Shown: positions 1-6,365, counted from the first letter of the stretch. The stretch: DNA of 7,647 nt from Planctomycetota bacterium (GCA_029259935.1 JAJDEH010000079.1:1-7647), one strand, 5' to 3'. Notes: generated from the sequence alone by a model not told the origin. Numbers and translations: made by a program.

Positions 1-617
1 TGGCCGAAACCGTCGCCGCCATCACCCAGGCGGGCGGTCAAGCCGAGGCGATCCGTGGTGACGTTACCGACAAAGACGCCGTTGAAGAAACGGTCAAGAC
101 GGTCCTCGAAAAATGGGACCGGATTGACATTCTGGTGAACAATGCGGGAATCACTCGAGATACGCTACTGCCCGCCATGACCGATCAGCAGTGGGACGAG
201 GTAATCACCACCAACCTGCGTGGACCGTTCCTGCTCATGCGGGCTGTTTCCAGGCAAATGATGCGAGCCCGCTATGGCCGGATCATCAACATTACCAGCG
301 TTGCGGGGCTGATCGGAAACGCCGGCCAAACGAACTATTCGGCCTCGAAGGCAGGGCTGATCGGCATCACACGCAGCTTGAGCAAGGAACTGGCCAAGCG
401 CAAGGTCACCATCAACGCCGTCGCGCCTGGATTCATCGAAAGCGAAATGACCAAAACGCTAGGCGATGCGGTGCTGGATATGGCGAAGCAGCACATTCCC
501 GCGAAACGGCTAGGGACACCGGAAGAAGTGGCCGCCGCGGTGTTGTTCCTGGCCAGCCCGGCTGCGTCGTACGTGACCGGCACCGTGTTGGCGGTCGACG
601 GCGGGATGACCGGATAG
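1..617 (+). CDS. fabG: 3-oxoacyl-[acyl-carrier-protein] reductase FabG, 5' end missing
   Basis: This is a short-chain dehydrogenase/reductase that uses NADPH to reduce 3-ketoacyl-ACP to 3-hydroxyacyl-ACP in cytoplasmic type II fatty acid synthesis. The frame is open from base 3, so about 204 C-terminal residues are present. Roughly 40 N-terminal residues, including the glycine-rich nucleotide-binding turn (TGxxxGIG), lie outside the window. Visible family motifs in order are the NNAG motif at about 135-146, the catalytic Asn (213-215), the Ser of NITSVAG (297-299), and the Tyr and Lys of YSASK (336-338 and 348-350). These are followed by the APGFIESEM loop and a C-terminal VTGTVLAVDGGMTG ending at TAG 615-617. 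The whole catalytic tetrad is intact. The following acpP and fabF genes make FabG much more likely than another member of this large family. An internal GTG at 135 is not the true start, because good FabG sequence continues upstream of it. Confidence 0.95.
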   Translation, partial: AETVAAITQAGGQAEAIRGDVTDKDAVEETVKTVLEKWDRIDILVNNAGITRDTLLPAMTDQQWDEVITTNLRGPFLLMRAVSRQMMRARYGRIINITSVAGLIGNAGQTNYSASKAGLIGITRSLSKELAKRKVTINAVAPGFIESEMTKTLGDAVLDMAKQHIPAKRLGTPEEVAAAVLFLASPAASYVTGTVLAVDGGMTG

Positions 618-682
618 CCGGCAAGCGAGTTTTCTAGAGGATTCATTGAGTAAAATAGGTGGCCAAGGCGGCCAAAGACACC

Positions 683-712
683 TTGACCGAGCTAAAGTAG
701 ATGCTCTATCTT
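683..712 (+). promoter_or_regulatory. Candidate sigma70-type promoter for acpP
   Basis: TTGACC (683-688) matches the -35 consensus at 5 of 6 bases. Eighteen bases on, TATCTT (707-712) matches the -10 at 4 of 6. Transcription would start near 719, leaving a leader of about 95 bases before acpP. The 196-bp fabG-acpP gap is long for one operon, which supports a separate promoter here. The call rests on hexamer matches only. Confidence 0.35.
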
Positions 713-734
713 GTTCTGTTTAACGCAAACAAGA
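709..734. repeat. Inverted repeat over the acpP promoter start region
   Basis: TCTTGTT (709-715) and AACAAGA (728-734) are perfect 7-bp inverted arms separated by 12 bases. They overlap the proposed -10 and the expected transcription start, where a repressor site would lie. I do not recognise the motif as a known fatty acid regulator site. It could also be a chance AT-rich repeat. Confidence 0.35.
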
Positions 735-769
735 AGATGGTTAAGTCGTTTCATCGTTAGACATTCGTG

Positions 770-790
770 CGAGGCAAGCTGCATGTCTCG
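770..790 (+). other. Leader hairpin upstream of acpP
   Basis: CGAGGCA (770-776) pairs with TGTCTCG (784-790), giving 7 pairs with one G-U and a 7-base loop. It ends 13 bases before the Shine-Dalgarno TAGGAG (804-809). It may stabilise or tune translation of the acpP mRNA; no riboswitch class is recognised. Confidence 0.35.
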
Positions 791-813
791 TCATCCTGGA
801 TCATAGGAGTAAC

Positions 814-1059
814 GTGCCCGTGGCATCTGTCGAAGAACGTGTCGTCGCTATCGTCGCCGAGCAACTTGGCGTCGACAAAGAGAAAGTGAAGCGGGAAACC
901 TCGTTTGTGAACGACTTGGGAGCGGATTCGCTCGATACCGTCGAGTTGGTCATGGAATTGGAAGAAGAGTTTGACATCAACATTCCGGACGACGCCGCTG
1001 AAAAGATTCAGACGGTAGGCGAGGCGATCGACTTCATTGAGGGATCACAGGAATCGTAA
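814..1059 (+). CDS. acpP: Acyl carrier protein
   Basis: This small acidic cytoplasmic protein carries acyl chains on a 4'-phosphopantetheine arm during fatty acid and lipid synthesis. The 81-residue product has the hallmark [18 protein letters not shown] segment. Ser39 of the DSL motif (codon 928-930) is the expected attachment site. Length and the four-helix pattern, with acidic helix II following the serine, match the usual 77-80 residue family. The start is GTG at 814, supported by TAGGAG at 804-809 with good spacing; the family-typical [15 protein letters not shown] helix begins six residues in. It sits between fabG and fabF, the standard bacterial order, so this is the housekeeping ACP rather than a polyketide-type carrier. 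The gap to fabF is only 56 bases, so the two are probably co-transcribed. Confidence 0.97.
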   Translation: MPVASVEERVVAIVAEQLGVDKEKVKRETSFVNDLGADSLDTVELVMELEEEFDINIPDDAAEKIQTVGEAIDFIEGSQES

Positions 1060-1115
1060 CTTTCCCGGTGCGGATCTCTTCTTGCATTTACACATAATGC
1101 CCCGTGAGCACGAGC

Positions 1116-2357
1116 ATGAATCGGCGTGTCGTCGTAACCGGGATCGGCGTTGTTACGTCGATTAGTTGCCAGGTTGATGATTTGTGGCAGCGCGTACTCG
1201 CTGGCGAAAGCGGAATCCACACAATCAAGCTGATCGACATTTCTGACTTCAAAGTCAAAATTGGCGGCGACATCTACGACTGGGATCCGTCCGGTTATAT
1301 CGAAGCCAAGGAGATCAAGCGGCTCGATCGCTTTACCACCTTCGCGCTGGTCGGTGCCGAGGATGCCGTGCGGCAGTCGGGCGTGGACTTTTCCGCGGAA
1401 AATCCCGAAACCTGCGGCGTCATTTTGGGATCGGGCATCGGCGGGCTCGGAACCATCGAGACCCAAATGGAACGCCTGATGATGAAGGGGCCGGACCGCG
1501 TTTCGCCCATGACGATCCCCAAAATCATGCTGAACGCGGCGGGCGGCCATATCTCCATAAGGTATGGAATCATGGGTCCCAACTATACCGTGGCCACGGC
1601 TTGCGCCAGCGCGACCAATGCCATGGGCGACGCCTTGAAATCGATCCGCTCCGGCGAAACCGAAGTGTGCGTCACCGGTGGAAGCGAGGCGGCCATTACT
1701 CGCATGGGGCTGAGCGCCTTTCAGAATATGCGCGCCCTCTCGTCGCGAAATGACGAGCCCACCCGAGCGAGTCGCCCCTTCGATCGCGATCGCGATGGGT
1801 TTGTCTTCAGCGAGGGCGCTGGCATCATCATTTTTGAAGAGCTCGAACGGGCAAAAGCACGCGGAGCGGATATCCTGTGTGAAGTCCACGGCTACGGCAC
1901 CAGCGGCGATGCCGGTCACATCACCCAGCCCGACGGTGAAGGCGCGGGGGCTGCCAGAGCCATGGCCAATGCCCTCAAGGATGCTGCGGTCAATCCCGAA
2001 GAGATTGACTACATCAACGCGCACGGAACAAGCACGCCGCTGGGAGACAAAGCCGAATCTAATGCCATCAAGCGGGTTTTCAGCAACCATGCCAAAGCGG
2101 TCAGCATCTCCAGCACGAAGAGCAATTTGGGTCATTCGTTGGGCGCAAGCGGCGGAATTGAGTTGGTGCTGTGCATTAATGCCTTAAAGGACAATGTCAT
2201 ACCGCCGACAATCAATCTCGAAAATCCAGATCCCGAATGCGATCTCGACTACACACCTAATGAGCCTCGTCCGCGCAATCTAAATACCATCATGAGCAAT
2301 AGCTTCGGCTTCGGGGGCCACAACGCGTCCATCGTCATCGGCCGCCTACGCGACTAA
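1116..2357 (+). CDS. fabF: 3-oxoacyl-[acyl-carrier-protein] synthase 2 (KAS II) FabF
   Basis: This is the elongating condensing enzyme of type II fatty acid synthesis. It takes an acyl chain from acyl-ACP onto its cysteine and condenses it with malonyl-ACP, releasing CO2. The thiolase fold spans the protein. The active-site Cys is in TACASATNAMG (about residue 163), the first His in NAHGTSTPLGD (about 304), and the conserved Lys and second His in STKSNLGHSLGASGG (about 335 and 340). The Gly-rich SNSFGFGGHNAS motif lies near the C-terminus. I chose ATG 1116 because it gives the usual MNRRVVVTG opening, a 413-residue protein like E. coli FabF, and a GTGAG Shine-Dalgarno-like sequence 7 bases upstream. 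An in-frame GTG at 1104 would add four residues but has no ribosome site. The usual downstream neighbour rnc is absent; the next gene is convergent. Confidence 0.96.
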   Translation: MNRRVVVTGIGVVTSISCQVDDLWQRVLAGESGIHTIKLIDISDFKVKIGGDIYDWDPSGYIEAKEIKRLDRFTTFALVGAEDAVRQSGVDFSAENPETCGVILGSGIGGLGTIETQMERLMMKGPDRVSPMTIPKIMLNAAGGHISIRYGIMGPNYTVATACASATNAMGDALKSIRSGETEVCVTGGSEAAITRMGLSAFQNMRALSSRNDEPTRASRPFDRDRDGFVFSEGAGIIIFEELERAKARGADILCEVHGYGTSGDAGHITQPDGEGAGAARAMANALKDAAVNPEEIDYINAHGTSTPLGDKAESNAIKRVFSNHAKAVSISSTKSNLGHSLGASGGIELVLCINALKDNVIPPTINLENPDPECDLDYTPNEPRPRNLNTIMSNSFGFGGHNASIVIGRLRD

Positions 2358-2404
2358 GATTTCGACGAAGGCGTCTGCCCACCGCCCGCGCGAGAACCCA
2401 TGGC

Positions 2405-2445
2405 TGCCGTGCATTCACGCGGATAACGCGGGCTCGGCCACGGCA
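2405..2445. terminator. Possible hairpin between convergent genes
   Basis: TGCCGTG (2405-2411) and CACGGCA (2439-2445) form a perfect 7-bp outer stem. Inside it, CGCG (2418-2421) and CGCG (2427-2430) form a GC-only stem with a 5-base loop. The structure lies where transcripts of fabF and the minus-strand gene converge and overlaps the minus-strand stop codon (2415-2417). No T tract follows on either strand, so it is not a canonical intrinsic terminator. Confidence 0.25.
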
Positions 2446-3101
2446 CTGGGAATCTGAATGATATCGCCGCGAGGTCCGCCCTCCTCGTCGACACCGTTCT
2501 CGGTCGCCACGCATACCACCCAGACGCATTCATCGTCCGTCAGAATTACTTTTCGTTCGTCAATCTCGACGTCGAATAGCAGTAATTCGTGGCCTTCCGC
2601 GTGCGATTTCGGGAGTTGCCGCCGCCGCTGAGGATGGTAAGTGTCGTCTCGCAACATCGCATAGAGAGATTGATCGGCGGAATCACTCGTTCCATCGATG
2701 TAAAGCGCCGACAGTTCTTTCGCTTTGCGCGCCAGGAGCGCCAGATCTTGCTGAGTCTTGCCGTCCAAGGTCCCAAGAATCAGGCCATGCCCTTGGGGCC
2801 CAACAATGATTGACGCGGCGAGGATCGGAAAGATCTTCTCTGGATGACGCTGCAACTCCTTCCGTTGATTACGGAAGACCTCCAGTGTGACGACGGACAG
2901 AAACATTCCGCGGAGAATATCGAAGCCCAGCTTCGTAAAAATGATGGTAAACAGCAGCACGAAGCCGACCACGGACATCAACATCGTCCCCACGAGATTG
3001 AACAACACCGAATTCTCGAATTCCTCCCATACTGGAGCTGACGCTGGGCTGGAAAGAAATTGTTGGGTGCTGTTTCGCAGCTTCTGGTAGTCGAGTTGCA
3101 T
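2415..3101 (-). CDS. Membrane-anchored protein of unknown function
   Basis: I do not recognise this 228-residue protein. Residues 1-30 are polar. About 31-57 is a strong hydrophobic segment (SVLFNLVGTMLMSVVGFVLL and onward), with a shorter apolar stretch at about 60-76. A basic and charged linker follows (FRNQRKELQRHPEK, about 76-89). A third, moderately apolar stretch with glycines lies at about 91-112. The C-terminal half (about 113-228) looks soluble, alpha/beta, and rich in Asp and Glu, with two cysteines in ECVWVVC near 192-197. It may be anchored by one to three membrane segments with the C-terminal domain on one side; the topology is uncertain. The start is ATG at 3099-3101 with no strong Shine-Dalgarno. 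It is convergent with fabF and divergent from the sigma factor. The membrane pattern and clean length argue for a real gene. No function is claimed. Confidence 0.8.
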   Translation of the reverse strand: MQLDYQKLRNSTQQFLSSPASAPVWEEFENSVLFNLVGTMLMSVVGFVLLFTIIFTKLGFDILRGMFLSVVTLEVFRNQRKELQRHPEKIFPILAASIIVGPQGHGLILGTLDGKTQQDLALLARKAKELSALYIDGTSDSADQSLYAMLRDDTYHPQRRRQLPKSHAEGHELLLFDVEIDERKVILTDDECVWVVCVATENGVDEEGGPRGDIIQIPSAVAEPALSA

Positions 3102-3237
3102 GCGTTTGGTCGCTCGCGGCGAAGAGAAAATCTAAATCGCTAAGTCCCGAACCCGTGCCCATCTGAGTCGAGTTGCCCGGCCGGCGGGAGCGGTTTGCCG
3201 AGGCCAGCGATCATTCATTTGGCTGTCAGGTAATACC

Positions 3238-3254
3238 TCGCCAGGCTTTGGCGA
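3238..3254. repeat. Inverted repeat TCGCCA-N5-TGGCGA
   Basis: TCGCCA (3238-3243) and TGGCGA (3249-3254) are perfect 6-bp arms around GGCTT. The element sits about 140 bases upstream of the minus-strand gene start and 160 bases upstream of the sigma promoter candidate, so it could be an operator for either. It could also be a weak hairpin or chance. Confidence 0.3.
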
Positions 3255-3395
3255 AAGGGACATCGAACTGCAATTCATTTTCGGCGGGAGTCCTCGGATT
3301 ATCAAGTGCGCGGCCCCCGTGTGACGTTCTCTCCACGCTCGGGCGGCGTGACTCACTTCGCCAGGTCGAACGATTTCGTCGGAATTTGGAAAATT

Positions 3396-3404
3396 TGTTG
3401 TAAT
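3396..3404 (+). promoter_or_regulatory. Extended -10 promoter candidate for the sigma factor operon
   Basis: TGTTGTAAT reads as an extended -10: TGn followed by TGTAAT, 5 of 6 against TATAAT. It lies in the most AT-rich stretch of the region. The -35 position (around 3375-3380, TTCGTC) is poor, which an extended -10 can offset. Start would be near 3411, giving a leader of about 130 bases. I see no clear ECF-type (GGAAC / CGTC) promoter that would show autoregulation. Confidence 0.35.
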
Positions 3405-3544
3405 AATTCAGTTGCTTTGAACGCCAGGTTTGACGTGGCTAATTCACCTTGAGCTTCAAAGTGGATTTGCACCCAACGCGACTGGCTGTGGTCCGAAAGT
3501 GATTTGGACTAGCGCCGTTGGCAGACAAGATCCAAGGACATCGC

Positions 3545-4072
3545 GTGGCCATCGACTGGGAAGAGGTTCGCCGCGAGTACGCACCGATGGTGTGGAGCGT
3601 CGTTTGGCGCATCCTGGCTCATGATGCAGACGCGCTGGAGTGCAGCCAGGAAGTATTTCTGGAGGCGATTGAGCGATCTCGCGGTTTGCCAGTTGACAAT
3701 TGCGGAGGATTCTTGCGATGGCTCGCGACTCGCCGTGCAATCGATATGCTGCGGCGGCGCAAGCGGCAGCCGAAATTGGCGGATATGGAATCGCTGGAGG
3801 CCGGCCGCTTGGAATCGCCGACTGCCGCGGTGGAATTTGAAGATCTGGTCCGCGTCGTGCGTGCCGAATTGGCCAGCCTTCCACGCCCGCAAGCCGAAGC
3901 ATTCTGGTTGGTTTGCGTGGAAGAACGCAGCTATCGCGAGGTCGCCGACTTGATGGCCATCCAAGCCAACGCGGTGGGCATCTTGGTGCATCGAGCGCGG
4001 CAACACCTGCGACGAGTGTTGCCAGATTGGAAGCCTGAGCGAGCGGATCACTCAACTCGGCATTTGACATAG
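3545..4072 (+). CDS. ECF-subfamily RNA polymerase sigma factor
   Basis: This alternative sigma factor would direct core RNA polymerase to a small set of promoters, normally after release from an anti-sigma partner. The 175-residue protein has only the two ECF domains. Sigma region 2 is at about 5-75 (EEVRREYAPMVWSVVWRIL, then QEVFLEAIERS, then FLRWLATRRAIDMLRRRKR). Region 4 is at about 105-160 (LPRPQAEAFWLVCVEERSYR, then the helix-turn-helix part ending in VHRARQHLRRVL). Region 2.2 reads ALECSQEVF where D-L-x-QEVF is usual. I prefer GTG 3545 as the start because AAGGA lies at 3534-3538 with 6-base spacing and the protein then opens MAIDWEEV, typical for the family. An in-frame TTG at 3518 would add nine residues but lacks a ribosome site. 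The next gene follows after 12 bases and is probably its regulator. The exact ECF group cannot be assigned by eye. Confidence 0.9.
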   Translation: MAIDWEEVRREYAPMVWSVVWRILAHDADALECSQEVFLEAIERSRGLPVDNCGGFLRWLATRRAIDMLRRRKRQPKLADMESLEAGRLESPTAAVEFEDLVRVVRAELASLPRPQAEAFWLVCVEERSYREVADLMAIQANAVGILVHRARQHLRRVLPDWKPERADHSTRHLT

Positions 4073-4084
4073 CGAGCAGACGAC

Positions 4085-4543
4085 ATGGATTCCGAAGACA
4101 AAGACCAAGCGGGCGAGTTGCTGGATCGGGTCGCGTCGCGTTTGCGTGACACGCCGGTGCCTTCCGTTCCACCCGAATTGCTTGAAGGGGATACCGCAGG
4201 TGCGCTGCGCGTGAAACCAAAGACGCCGCGAAGGGCGATTCGCTCCGTTGCGTTGGGATTGTCCGTGGCGGCGGCCGTATTGGTCGTGGCGACGTGGATC
4301 GCTTGGCAACAACTGCGTCCTCGTGACGTACAACCCGAAATCGTGGAAGACCCACGCCCGCCACGGACGGCCGTCGTCACGGTTGTCACGCCGTTGAGTG
4401 ATCTCGAACCCTATTCGGAATTGGAACGAAAGCTGGATTCAATGACAGCAGAGATCGCGACTCTGAGGCAACAAGCGGATCTGCTGGATGCGTATCAAAG
4501 GGCAAATGAGTTGTTGGCGTACGATGCCCGGTCGTCGCCCTGA
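4085..4543 (+). CDS. Single-pass membrane protein, putative anti-sigma factor
   Basis: This 152-residue protein starts 12 bases after the sigma factor stop and is almost certainly co-transcribed with it. Residues 1-50 are a polar cytoplasmic-type segment with an amphipathic stretch (GELLDRVASRLRDTPVP) followed by a basic patch (KPKTPRR). One transmembrane helix spans about 53-74 (SVALGLSVAAAVLVVATWIAW). A Pro- and Val-rich linker follows. Residues 108-146 form a probable coiled coil (SELERKLDSMTAEIATLRQQ and onward). The layout, a short cytoplasmic N-terminus, one membrane helix and an outside part, is that of membrane anti-sigma factors. There are no cysteines, so it is not of the zinc-binding HxxxCxxC class, and I recognise no known anti-sigma domain. 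The role is inferred from position and topology. The start ATG 4085 has only a weak GAG-type ribosome site. Confidence 0.8.
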   Translation: MDSEDKDQAGELLDRVASRLRDTPVPSVPPELLEGDTAGALRVKPKTPRRAIRSVALGLSVAAAVLVVATWIAWQQLRPRDVQPEIVEDPRPPRTAVVTVVTPLSDLEPYSELERKLDSMTAEIATLRQQADLLDAYQRANELLAYDARSSP

Positions 4544-4564
4544 ATCGAAGACAACAGCTATTTG

Positions 4565-4587
4565 CAGGCTGCACCCTCGGCAGCCTG
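4565..4587 (+). terminator. Strong hairpin after the sigma / anti-sigma pair
   Basis: CAGGCTGC (4565-4572) and GCAGCCTG (4580-4587) form a perfect 8-bp GC-rich stem with a 7-base loop, 21 bases after the stop codon of the membrane protein gene. It is well placed to end or protect the sigma operon transcript. No T run follows, so termination would need Rho or another factor; it could equally be a 3'-end stabiliser. Confidence 0.4.
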
Positions 4588-4633
4588 GTGAAAGTGCAAC
4601 CCGAAGCGGCGGCGAGGAACGTCACGGCGTCGA

Positions 4634-4655
4634 TGACTTGAAGGTGACTTGAAAG
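4634..4655. repeat. Tandem 11-bp direct repeat TGACTTGAARG
   Basis: TGACTTGAAGG (4634-4644) is followed at once by TGACTTGAAAG (4645-4655), identical at 10 of 11 positions. The 11-bp period puts the two copies on the same face of the helix, as in tandem regulator sites. The second copy includes TTGAAA (4649-4654), which could serve as a -35 element with TAGATC (4671-4676) 16 bases on, though that -10 is poor (3 of 6). Confidence 0.45.
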
Positions 4656-4666
4656 GGCATGCGGCG

Positions 4667-4687
4667 CGGATAGATCCGAAATCCGAA
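4667..4687. repeat. Inverted repeat CGGAT-AG-ATCCG and tandem ATCCGAA pair
   Basis: CGGAT (4667-4671) and ATCCG (4674-4678) form a 12-bp inverted repeat with a 2-bp centre. The right arm begins two adjacent perfect 7-bp direct copies of ATCCGAA (4674-4680 and 4681-4687). These lie about 90 bases upstream of the exported protein start, a plausible operator position. Confidence 0.4.
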
Positions 4688-4701
4688 TATCAAGTTTATC
4701 A

Positions 4702-4715
4702 GAACATGCGTGTTC
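4702..4715. repeat. Inverted repeat GAACA-N4-TGTTC
   Basis: GAACA (4702-4706) and TGTTC (4711-4715) are perfect arms around TGCG, 57 bases before the exported protein start. It resembles the Gram-positive LexA box (GAAC-N4-GTTC), but here GAAC and GTTC are six bases apart, so that identity is not supported. It could be an operator or a leader hairpin. Confidence 0.35.
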
Positions 4716-4772
4716 GCCGCGCAAGGAGTTCCGACAAAGACTCTCTAACAATCACTCTCTTGGAGCAAACTC

Positions 4773-6365
4773 ATGCGTTGTAACCAACTTCCAATGCTGG
4801 CATTTCTTTTGACATGTTTCTTCGCGGCTCCACCAATTCTGGTCCATGCCGAAGACGACGATGCACTGCGTAGTTCCGTCAAGGCTCCGCCGAACATGAC
4901 GAAGATATCGAGTACGCTTGGCGGATCGTACTTTGTGGACGCGAAGCTGGCGGCCGAGGCGGAATCACTTGAAAAGCAACTCAAGGCGCTTCGTGGAAAA
5001 ATTGCCAAGGGCCAGATCGGAAGGACGAAAGCGATCCAACAGTTGGACGATCTAGGGGCTCAGCTTCAAAAGGTGCGCGGCAAGATCGAAAAAGCCAAGC
5101 AACTCGTGTCCGCTTTCCAAGTCTTCCGGCAACGACAGGAGAAGGTGTTTGCGCTGGGCGACGAGCGACTAGTGATCATTACCGGTGATAAAGTCAAGGT
5201 TCGCGGCTGGGAAGGGCCGGGGATCAAGTGCGTCTTGGAAAAGATCATCGTGGCCAAGAAGAAGCCGGACGACAAGGAGTTCGACGAGATTCGAGTTGAG
5301 CATCAGCTCGGCGTGGCGGATTCGATCGTTGGCAATACGCGCGCCGCGCAGGAAGCCACCTTTTTGGAGTCGGAAAAGGGCAAGCAGATGACGCCCGACC
5401 AGTTGGCCGGTCGCCAGAAATTCGTCGCCGAAATTGCGGCCAGCTATGTAAAGTACGCCGCTTTCCAAGGCAAGGAATGCAACACGCTGCAACTGAAAGG
5501 GCTGACTCATGAACAGGGGAATCGCAACTTGTCCCTGGAAATCCGATCGCCGGGTGGCGGTAGTACACACTCATCGCGTTGGCAGCGTCACGCGTCGTTG
5601 ACGGTCTTTATTCCCAAAAGCAAGTGGCTGGCTGTGCGGGGCTGCTATGTGGGGTTGGACATCGCGGATATCGAGACCAACTTGCTGCTGACGACCAGCG
5701 GTTCGCGCGATCGCGACTATGCGGGCAGCTTTGAAGTCCGTTCGGTGGTCGGTAACGTCGTCGTCGATCAGGCACCGGTTCGCAAGCTGGGCAAGATTTC
5801 CGGCGATGTGGACGTCACCGCCACCGTCGAATTCGTCAACAGCGGCACGCATCATGAAGGCGGGCTGCGGACCGCTTTTCATTTCACCACCGCCGCCACG
5901 CAAATCGACGATGTCGCGGGTGACTTTCGTGGCCGGTTCCTGCGCACGGACCTGAGTCTTGGTAACATTCGCGGGACGATTGATGTCGAAAACGACTTTG
6001 GCGCGACATCACTGGTGGGCGACGCGTCGCTGGCCGCCGGCCGGGCGCACCGTGTGATTTCGGAGAGTGGCGAAATTCACTTGAGCGGGACCTTGGATTG
6101 GTTAACGCAACAGCCACTCTATGCGCACACGTTGTGCGGTTCATTGCAAACGAACCTCAGGCGTGAGACGTTGGATGACATCAGCATCACCACGGGCACT
6201 CCGCGCCGCGGTTGGAGCGGCTTCGTCACGCCCAACAAAGGCCAGCCCTTTTCCATGAGCAAATTCGAACGGCCTGGGGCGGCATTGGAGAATAGCGATC
6301 GCGCTGCCGGATTGGACCTGATCAGCAAAGGAGGAACCGTGACGATCATGGCATCGGACCAGTGA
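4773..6365 (+). CDS. Exported protein of unknown function, coiled-coil plus beta-rich domains
   Basis: I do not recognise this 530-residue protein. Residues 1-26 are a clear signal peptide: a short N-terminus, the hydrophobic core MLAFLLTCFFAAPPILV, and a VHA cleavage site followed by acidic EDDD. Mature residues about 57-125 are rich in Lys, Glu, Gln and Ala (AAEAESLEKQLKALRGKIAK and onward) and probably form a helical hairpin or coiled coil. Residues about 130-250 are mixed. From about 275 to 465 the protein is beta-rich with recurring Gly-Asp-x-x-x-x steps (SGDVDVTATVEF, DVAGDFRGRF, LGNIRGTIDVENDFGATSLVGD). This weakly resembles the adhesin-like DUF4097 repeats, which I cannot confirm. The C-terminus has no membrane anchor. 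ATG 4773 has TGGAG at 4761-4765 with 7-base spacing. It lies 229 bases after the putative anti-sigma gene and may be a target of that sigma factor, but nothing seen proves this. Confidence 0.85.
   Translation: MRCNQLPMLAFLLTCFFAAPPILVHAEDDDALRSSVKAPPNMTKISSTLGGSYFVDAKLAAEAESLEKQLKALRGKIAKGQIGRTKAIQQLDDLGAQLQKVRGKIEKAKQLVSAFQVFRQRQEKVFALGDERLVIITGDKVKVRGWEGPGIKCVLEKIIVAKKKPDDKEFDEIRVEHQLGVADSIVGNTRAAQEATFLESEKGKQMTPDQLAGRQKFVAEIAASYVKYAAFQGKECNTLQLKGLTHEQGNRNLSLEIRSPGGGSTHSSRWQRHASLTVFIPKSKWLAVRGCYVGLDIADIETNLLLTTSGSRDRDYAGSFEVRSVVGNVVVDQAPVRKLGKISGDVDVTATVEFVNSGTHHEGGLRTAFHFTTAATQIDDVAGDFRGRFLRTDLSLGNIRGTIDVENDFGATSLVGDASLAAGRAHRVISESGEIHLSGTLDWLTQQPLYAHTLCGSLQTNLRRETLDDISITTGTPRRGWSGFVTPNKGQPFSMSKFERPGAALENSDRAAGLDLISKGGTVTIMASDQ

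Larger units (their letters stand above)
3102..3544. other. Divergent gene-free region between membrane protein and sigma factor
   Basis: No convincing gene lies in these 443 bases; the short open frames have no family features and no good ribosome sites. The region holds the inverted repeat at 3238-3254, three copies of CGCCAGG (3239-3245, 3359-3365, 3422-3428) and an extended -10 promoter candidate at 3396-3404. I found no convincing promoter for the minus-strand gene. Confidence 0.6.

Noticed and set aside
674..682. AAAGACACC upstream of acpP, identical to the right arm of the 16S leader hairpin
   Set aside because: Shared 9-mers are expected many times by chance in a window of this size, and there is no paired GGTGTCTTT near acpP.
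1008..2135. A 375-codon open frame on the minus strand opposite fabF
   Set aside because: It is the antisense shadow of a certain fabF gene in GC-rich DNA, with no ribosome site and no domain-like composition.
3456..4364. A 302-codon open frame on the minus strand across the sigma and membrane protein genes
   Set aside because: Its Arg/Pro/Ala/Ser-rich, low-complexity translation is typical of a shadow frame; the plus strand encodes recognisable sigma regions 2 and 4.
4702..4715. LexA/SOS box before the exported protein
   Set aside because: The spacing between GAAC and GTTC is six rather than the four of the Gram-positive LexA site, and nothing in the neighbourhood is damage-related.
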